Source of the DNA: Siphonodentalium dalli | Lineage: Eukaryota; Mollusca; Scaphopoda; Gadilida; Siphonodentaliidae | NCBI GenBank assembly: GCA_032622095.1 | Contig: CP136066.1 | Location: 203,258,978 to 203,322,977, forward strand | Length of the DNA: 64,000 bases | Direction of reading: 5' to 3' | In this document: positions 57,061-64,000 of the stretch, in pieces | Layout: each line of letters begins with the position of its first letter | Position numbering within the stretch: the first letter of the stretch is position 1 | Notes under the pieces: generated by a model | What the model was told of the DNA's origin: nothing | The model's input: only the letters and a program-made list of their open reading frames with translations | Database searches by the model: none | Translations under genes and position numbers: made by a program

Positions 57061-58190
57061 TAATATTTTTTAATTCTTTGACCATTTCCCATGTTTACTG
57101 CCAAGTTTTAATTAAATCTGGTATCTTGTTTGACTAATTTAACTAATTTAAATTGGTAATTCAACTATAACCGTATTGTTTACAGAACGATGGTTTTGAC
57201 ATACGAAATCTCATTATTGGAGAGTTATTAATAATGACAAAAATTCAATATTTTTGTTTATGTACTTGTTGAAGATAATTGTTCTACAGACTGGTATGTT
57301 ATTTACCATGAACCCATTGCGAGTGCCTCAAAATCGGTTTTTAAATTTCAAAATGAACGGATTAATTTGCCACAGTTCTTGTATATCACATTATGGGTTG
57401 AATAATAGTGGTTTATAATCAAATAACAGCACTTTCGCATAAACAGCATCGTGGTTTATAGATAAAATAACAGCACTGTCTCAGAAGTAGTCGTTTTGTA
57501 CGTGTCTTTATTTTGTGCATGTATGCATAATATAATTCCATTGTGCAATTCAGAAATAATATGATTATGTCTATAGTTTCGATCTTCACATCGAGTGGTG
57601 GATATTTCAGTCTATATAATGTTTACTGCAAGTAGGATAACGTTCGACTTTGTCTAAAAACGACACATTTTACACTAAATATTGGTCAAAGACTCAAAGT
57701 TGGAAAAAGAATGTATCAAAACAAAGCGAACCTACTTTGTGATTGAAATTTCCACTACTGTTGTTTCGGGCATGGAATTTCGAACTATTTTAAATTTTGA
57801 CCAAACTTATATAACAACCGGGCAAACAGTTTTCTTTCAGATTAGTATGAGGGTGCGGGTGTCAGGGTGTGTGGTCGAGAGGACCCAAAAGCAAATTTTG
57901 CCGCAGCTCTACAAAAACATTTTGGCCTTAAAACTTAAGAGATAATGTAATGTAACATCAAAACTGCCTTCAGTCAGTCAGTATATAGATTGTTTCTTGA
58001 TGTAAAATTACTAAATACCCGAGTTTCTGTCATTCTAGGTCACTCCGAATATGAATTGCATAGACACATTGCATAAGCGATCACTTTTATGTCAAACAAA
58101 CTATCACATCTGAATCGCTCATTGAAATAGGTAGGAAACAGACAAGAAGAGGGGAAAATTTAATATTCTTCGGAAAATATTTGATTTCTT
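57061..58190. other. Unassigned; family J host sequence
   Basis: 57080-57250 (for example TCATTATTGGAGAGTTATTA) matches the flanks of the J insertion (20481-20576 and 21377-21480). The rest is unrecognised. Confidence 0.4.
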
Positions 58191-58194
58191 GTTT

Positions 58195-58350
58195 CTAGGG
58201 GTGTCGAAAAATGATCGGAAAAAACTTGCCACAAAGGAAAACAATTTTGATTGAGGGTCCTAAAAAACCTAAAAATTGCCAAAGGTAAAACAAAAGTATC
58301 AGATGTGTCTGCATATGTTTTCCAACACCCCCCCCCCCCCCCCCCCCCCG
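58195..58350 (+). repeat. Family U repeat ending in a C-run
   Basis: GGGGTGTCGAAAAATGATCG at the left; GCATATGTTTTCCAACA then a run of about 20 C at 58327-58348. Confidence 0.6.
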
Positions 58351-58464
58351 CAAACAACATCACAATTTCTAGGAAATTCGTTTTTAATTCACACTAGGAC
58401 TGCTCTTCCCAAAACAAACACATCAGAAACATCTGGTGTTAGAAATATTTCAGAAATTTTCTAA

Positions 58465-59070
58465 GTGCCGAATATCCAACGTCCAACTAACTTCACGTGA
58501 ATATCCTTTGAATATCCAACGTCCAACGGCTTATTTGTGCCCTTGTCCACACTTAATCTGCTTAGAATGGCATCATTATGAGTCGATAATATGACTAAAT
58601 CCTCCCAATTTCAGCACATTATCTACGCAAAAAGAGATAATTTAAGCAGATTATCTACCTAAAACTAGTTCTATTATTAGTAGATAATGTGTTTGTTTTC
58701 GGGAGAAGATGCAGGTTTTCGATATTGAAAACGCATGACGCGGAGCATGTTTGCACTTGTAGATTGGCATGTGCAGTTCTCCTATGGGAATGACTATAGT
58801 TACCAAATTTCAGCTTAATCGGCTCGTCAGTACAGCCTGCATGCGCTCTCTAAAGTTACAAGTCGTATAAGTGAACATTTTCCAGCTATGGTCTGGAAAA
58901 CAGGAAAATCGCGGAATTTCGGATGAAGTTTCAGTGGGAGAGAACGAATTGGACTTATGGCGCACCCTTAATGCATAAAACGAATAATAACAAAATTTGA
59001 ATATCCAACGTCCAACTAACTTCACGCGAATGTCCGTTGAATATCCAACGTCCAACTAACTTCACACACC
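58465..59070 (+). repeat. Two pairs of a ~35-43-bp repeat flanking unique DNA
   Basis: GAATATCCAACGTCCAACTA occurs in tandem pairs at about 58468-58530 and again at about 58998-59060, in the same orientation, with roughly 470 bp of unrelated DNA between. Confidence 0.8.
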
Positions 59071-59690
59071 TACTGTTCGAAATATAGCCACATACATGGA
59101 ATCTCCCGATTCATTGAAAATAATTCATGGAAAAATTCATTTCCTAGTGACAGAAGCTCCAGTTGGCAAGTTCCCCTGAGTCATATAATTACTATTACAC
59201 CCCCCCCCCCCCCCTGCTGAGTCATATAATTACTATTACACCCCGAAATATATTCAAAAAGTTCAGGAAAGAAATACGCAATCTCTAAACACCCAAAAAG
59301 ACCTGTTGCCACGCCACAGCCTCAATTTATAATTGAAATACAGAGATATTAGAGACTGTCATAAAGGTACGTATATAACGTTACTTTCATGTATGTTTCT
59401 TCAAAGACGCATTCCAAATGACACGGAATGTGATACGAAGTTTTCGAAAAGAAAAATAAATTGGGTTTCTGGAAATCGGCCGTAGTATTAGTTATACAAA
59501 AAATAATAAGTTTAACACATTAACATAGGTGTTTGATGTAAGTTGTTATATTCAAGCGAATTGTTTATACACGTGGTAATGCCATAACGTTACTCTCAGA
59601 CCCTTTGTCCACGTAATATTGGAGAGGAAGTAATTTACGGGAGAAATCTGGTACAAAGAACGCACTCTACACAACAGAGGTAAAGAGAAC
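59071..59690. other. Unassigned, with a C-run
   Basis: GAGTCATATAATTACTATTA occurs twice either side of a C run near 59200-59215; nothing else. Confidence 0.4.
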
Positions 59691-59699
59691 ACTTCTCTT

Positions 59700-59970
59700 G
59701 TAATGTCTTAATCAACGCTCCTCAGTCAATCTCCGGCTGACCATATATCGGTATAATGGAATAAAAACGCCCATTGCATGCATGGTGCATAGCTCTCGAT
59801 CAGAGGCCTTCATCTGTGCAACAAATGAATTTCAATGTAATGTCTTCATCACGCTACCCAATCCCAATCTCCGGCTGACCATATAATGGTATTATGGGGA
59901 AATAACACTCAATGCATGGTGCATATCTTTCAGCCAGTGACCTTCTTCGGTGCAACAGATGAATTTATTT
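59700..59970 (+). repeat. ~137-bp direct tandem duplication
   Basis: AATGTCTT(A/C)ATCA, CAATCTCCGGCTGACCATAT, CATGGTGCATA and GTGCAACA(A/G)ATGAATTT recur in the same order in two adjacent units. Confidence 0.85.
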
Positions 59971-60100
59971 TCTTTTTTTCAATTCAATTCTTTAATCTCA
60001 GTAAATATGGAATGTGAGATACGCAAATTTAATACTATTACATGACAAAAGCACATTCAACAGGTACATAATTATAAAATAGTATATGTAATATTAATAC
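59971..60100 (-). mobile_element. Possible retroposon 3' tail
   Basis: On the minus strand GAGATTAAAGAATTGAATTG runs into an A-rich tail. Tail-like only; no body recognised. Confidence 0.25.
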
Positions 60101-60119
60101 ATCATATTAATAATAATAA

Positions 60120-60900
60120 TTGAAGGCACATCCACCAGAATGTATGCCATTAAAGGGACTCAAAAATCATCGCCACCATGTTGTTGTTGTTGAAATCAGC
60201 TATTCACTGCCTGTTCCTAACGCTTCTGTAAACTGCATGCATGGTTTATCTCCCCTGATTGCTATAAATAGATTGGGGGTATACCTCATTGTCTGTGTTT
60301 TGTCAGTGACAGCAAGCATGGTTTCAGGATATCGTTAGAAAAAGACGATATATTGAGCTTAAATTGGCAAAATGCGATCAAATAAGACGTTTTCGTCAGC
60401 GCGAAGATGCCGAAAAATCCGCAATGGATTTTGGGATGTGAATGTCAGTTGTCACACTCACAGTGGATTTCCATGCAAATCTGCGGAGCAAAATTCTGAA
60501 AGTTTAATAATACGGAGAACTTTGCACATACATGCATACTTCTCAGTCTTCGAGTGTGGCTTGATGTGGTACTATAAGAAACAGCAGGTATTTATCTGGT
60601 GGGTCCGCTTTGTAAATTATAAAATTTTGCAATAAATATATTTTTGATAATTTTTTTCTGGAATTACATCACTTGACCTACATATTAATTTGTCAGATTT
60701 GAAATATCAATATTGAATATAAAATTCAAAAATAAATACACCAACATCTATACAAGTTCCAATCGGACCTGCCAGATAAATACCTGTTGTTTTCAATACC
60801 ACATCAAGTCACACTCAGAAGTATGCGCAACTCCAGTTCAGTCATGTACGTAGTGCGTATCCTTCCTTGCTGGAAGCAGCAATCTGCGAAAGCGGTCATG
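60120..60900. mobile_element. Inverted-repeat element, unclassified
   Basis: About 60520-60605 (ACTTCTCAGTCTTCGAGTGT, TACTATAAGAAACAGCAGGT) pairs with about 60765-60835 (CAGATAAATACCTGTTGTTT, ATCAAGTCACACTCAGAAGT). The outer ends were not defined. An 87-codon frame across the left arm has no recognisable domain. Confidence 0.5.
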
Positions 60901-61584
60901 TTGACTTAAAGAACAAATACAGAAAAGAACAAATACAGACGAGATGATGGATCAGTCACAAGCATGCTGTTTGAGGTAAAGCTACCACCCCTCGAAGAAT
61001 GAAGGAAAGAACAGTGACTGGTTCAATACCACAAAATAGTCAAGGGGTTGGTTTCAGCCCTGCCTAAAGCCTGATTTATCAGAACACGAGAAGAAAGACA
61101 CAAGGGAAATACAGCCAACAAAATTTTAGGACTGTGTCAGTCAAAATCCGGTGGAGAAGGAGGTGTGTTCAACAACACAGAATCGTTCCAACTTCTGCGT
61201 ACCAGCAGCTCACAATTATATATATATGAACACTCCTTCTTTGTTAAAACAACTGTGGAATTGAACTACCTCAGTACCTGGAACAGTCGGTTGTTGATGT
61301 CGGTGATATTGACGGTTTTCTATCTGCTCTGCGAGGGGAACAACAGTATGGAGTGTTTTCAACAATGCTAACAAGGAGCTATTGCTTAAATATTTAAAAA
61401 TTATGCTTGTTTATCATATATAATAAATTATTTTTCAATTATTTCGCTTGCTGCTTATATTTATACTCCAAAATAATTTTGGATGGCTCAAACAACAACA
61501 TTATCATTGCATATATTAACTACTATATGGGAGATTAATCTAACATTTAATGGCTGATTACGCTTAAACGTAACTCCATTATGC
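60901..61584. other. Unassigned
   Basis: No repeat or exon recognised. Confidence 0.35.
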
Positions 61585-61588
61585 TTAA

Positions 61589-61959
61589 CCCTTTACCCAA
61601 CAAACCGGCCAAAACCGGCCAAATAAAGATTCAACAGCCTAAAATATCTTCGGTCTGTCTCAATAAAACCATACAAATATGGATATCATTGGAACCGGCT
61701 CATTGACCACATTGTGATGGTTACAGTCATGCCCTGTGCCAATGCATTCTCTTATATATGCGAGTCGACCATAGGTCGCCTCGCATATATAAGAGAATGC
61801 ATTGGCCTAAATTAACACTTTTTACCATTTTTTCTTACATTCTTTAACAATTTTATAATTTTTAATGTGTTAAGCCAATGCATTCTCTTATATATGCATA
61901 GGTCGACTCGCATATATAAGAGAATGCATTGGCACAGGGCCGTTCTGTTGGGTAAAGGG
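61589..61959 (-). mobile_element. Family A MITE, copy 5 (inverted)
   Basis: 371 bp, TTAA at 61585-61588 and 61960-61963. Cassettes at about 61737-61805 and 61873-61932; the second has lost the tip on one side. Flanks ATTATGC and GCATAATT make the target palindromic about TTAA. Confidence 0.9.
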
Positions 61960-61963
61960 TTAA

Positions 61964-62330
61964 GCATAATTGGTTTGTATTGCCTTGCAACGTTATATGT
62001 AATGGTAGGCCTCCATGTATCTAACTTAGTAAGGTTTAATGTTCTGGGCGGATGGTAAGATTACTAGCATCGTAATTGACTGCATCAATTTCAGCTTCAG
62101 GGGAGTTTTTTCAATTCTATTACGCTTTACTTTAACGTAAATGCATTATGTGTGATCGTAAATGAATTACGCATAAGCATAATGTAATACGCTTAAGTAT
62201 GGTATAATGGAAATCTAAATTACACTTAGGCATTGCGCATTAAGCTTAAATTTATGCTTAAGCATAATGAATTACACTTAAGCGTGATTAGTAATTAAAT
62301 GTGAATTTTGCCTCCCATATGTGTACTATT
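61964..62330. repeat. CTTAAG-rich palindromic stretch
   Basis: Many variants of GCTTAAGCATAAT and TTACGCTTAAG, especially 62160-62290. The same motif type flanks family A copy 5. Confidence 0.6.
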
Positions 62331-62463
62331 GTTGTTTCTTACACTTTGCCCCACGTGTTTGGTTGTTTCGCACCATATATTTGGCCATTTCTCACCACAT
62401 GTTTTGTCGTTTCCCACAACTGTCATGCGTTGCTTTTGAAAAAATACTTTGAAAAAGAACATA

Positions 62464-62675
62464 CAGTAATACCCAAAGTAATTGACCCCTTAACCACACC
62501 AGGATTATGGAAAATAATTCAGGATTTAGTTGGAAATATGGCTTGTTGCTATTCGTTGGAAAGCTCTCGTCGAGAGCTTTCCGATGAATGGCAACAAGCC
62601 ATATTTCCAACTAAATCCTGAAAAATTACCCATAATTCTGCTGTCGTTAAGTGTCAATTACTTTGGGCATTACTG
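62464..62675. mobile_element. Family E palindromic MITE, copy 2
   Basis: 212 bp, TA-flanked, ends CAGTAATACCC and GGGCATTACTG, centre AAGCTCTCGTCGAGAGCTTT. Confidence 0.85.
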
Positions 62676-62677
62676 TA

Positions 62678-63716
62678 TTAAGTTATCTGATGACAACGCG
62701 CCAATTGGACACATTTGTTTTGTTTTTTTTTAATCCCAAATTTTGACAACAAAGTTTACATTATTTTTAAAAAAAACATATCAATAGACCCAGTCTAAAT
62801 AAAATTAGACCATGTTTCATTTCTTTCTTACGAGTCTGGATATCTATATCAGACTGCAATATACCTTATACTAAATGATACGATTCAATGATTCATCCAG
62901 ATTATACCGGTATGAAACTGGCCACTTTGAAGGAAACATTTATGGGGGGGGGGGAGACAACCCCACTGTGACATCGTCGCCACCTCCCTGACAGTCTGAA
63001 GTTAAAATGAACCTGGTTTCTCTATGGATGAGTGATTCACTGATAATTGTTACTTTTGGCCTCTCATAACAAAATGCATATATACACAAGCGTATGGTAA
63101 TAGCGTATATGAAGACTGGAGAAAATTTCATACTAAAATAGGTTATCAGTACATACATGTGTACATGTATATACCAATCACATGTATATTGAGTTTTTTT
63201 AAAAAGTTTCTGAACCCCTTCGGTTGTAAATAGAATGCACTCAGTGATTATGACTTCAAACTTGTGCCTCCTAATTATATAGGTTGATTGAGTTGAAAGG
63301 TTAGAAAATCAGTGCCCTCTCTTGAAATTATTTCTTAAGGAATAATCTCTGTTCCATATTTTGATTACAGTTTAAAGATGGTCTATATATTCTTATTACA
63401 AGTTTTATATATTTTCCTGGGTATAAAATAATGTCCGGAAATGCTTCTATCAATTACTGTTCATTCTATTTTGAATTTTCTGGTATATATACTAGTATAC
63501 CTACAAATAATTTGAGACATTTTACTGCTTGAGGAAACGTTCGGAGCATAGCAAGCAGGAAAATAGTAAAAAAAGATTGTCCCAACTGATTATCAATCAG
63601 TTGTAATATTAAATGATAGAAGCGTTTCTGGACTGGTGTCTTTGACAACTTGACTTATCATTATTATTTTATACCCTAGAAATTATAGAAAACAATTTAG
63701 GAACAGATGATCCATC
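62678..63716. other. Unassigned non-coding DNA
   Basis: Only a short G run (62944-62952) noted. Confidence 0.35.
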
Positions 63717-63721
63717 TTTAA

Positions 63722-64000
63722 AGGTACTCAATCCGATAAAACTCCTCTCGATTACTATTTCAATGGCTTCGGGGGTCAAAAATATTTGATTCGAGTCGAG
63801 GAAGTCGCCCATCAAAGCTCAGATTTGTTAGATATCAATTTTAGAAATCTATTATTTTTCATTATCGGGAATACTTTCTGGCCCAGAACTCAGTCAAAAT
63901 TGCGTTATTATTACCACTTGATTTTAGAGTTATCCATCCTTGTCTGTTTGAATAGATTTTGGTGTACACATCCCAAGCAGATTACGGCAGTTGAAGGCAA
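63722..64000 (+). mobile_element. Family K MITE, left part (runs off window)
   Basis: TTAA (63718-63721) then AGGTACTCAATCCGATAAAA. Continues like 21546-22011 and is cut by the window edge. Confidence 0.85.

Noticed and set aside
60372..60635. 87-codon frame with several cysteines
   Set aside because: It lies across one arm of an inverted repeat (pairing with 60765-60835), so it is probably transposon sequence.

Overview
The window reads as nuclear DNA of an invertebrate animal. It is AT-rich and gene-poor, with split genes, GT-AG introns and very many short transposon remnants. Two protein-coding loci can be resolved, both on the minus strand. (1) A large exon (43861-44666) carries an almost complete paired domain of the Pax1/9 class, an octapeptide HSVTDILG and an in-frame stop. 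A bilaterian is therefore likely, but I cannot name the phylum. (2) A three-exon gene (exons 33150-32871, 28739-28575 and 26949-26687, all joined in phase 1) encodes a 235-residue secreted protein made of a signal peptide, a PAN/apple-like domain and a C-type lectin domain.

The rest is mostly mobile DNA and tandem arrays. A degenerate non-LTR retrotransposon lies at about 33690-35832, split by a 396-bp MITE that is flanked by TTAA. A second retroelement C-terminus is at 27283-27462. A larger inverted-repeat element (6772-9640) holds a broken ORF family on the minus strand. Numerous MITE families were defined from repeated copies inside the window. At least five are flanked by TTAA (families A, G, K, L and M). 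Family B has ATAT target duplications, families C and E have TA, and J has a 10-bp duplication. Several nestings come with an unoccupied copy in the same window, which fixes element ends and target-site duplications directly.

The most unusual structure is a roughly 67-bp near-perfect hairpin cassette. Its arms begin CCAATGCATTCTC and its tip is CGACC-ATA-GGTCG. It appears about 25 times, usually as two inverted copies near the ends of elements whose outer termini and target sites differ.

Layout: 1-6400 sparse repeats plus a 52-bp minisatellite; 6405-9640 inverted-repeat element; 9800-22190 dense nested MITEs; 22338-25265 a direct tandem segmental duplication; 26092-26455 a long CT microsatellite; 26687-33280 the lectin gene with repeat-filled introns; 33690-35832 retrotransposon; 36398-37985 an inverted array; 38371-43726 MITEs; 43861-44666 the Pax1/9 exon; 44667-64000 mostly unassigned non-coding DNA with scattered repeats, including presumed upstream or intronic DNA of Pax1/9. 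The two genes show no sign of functional linkage. Nearly all other open frames are chance frames through repeats.
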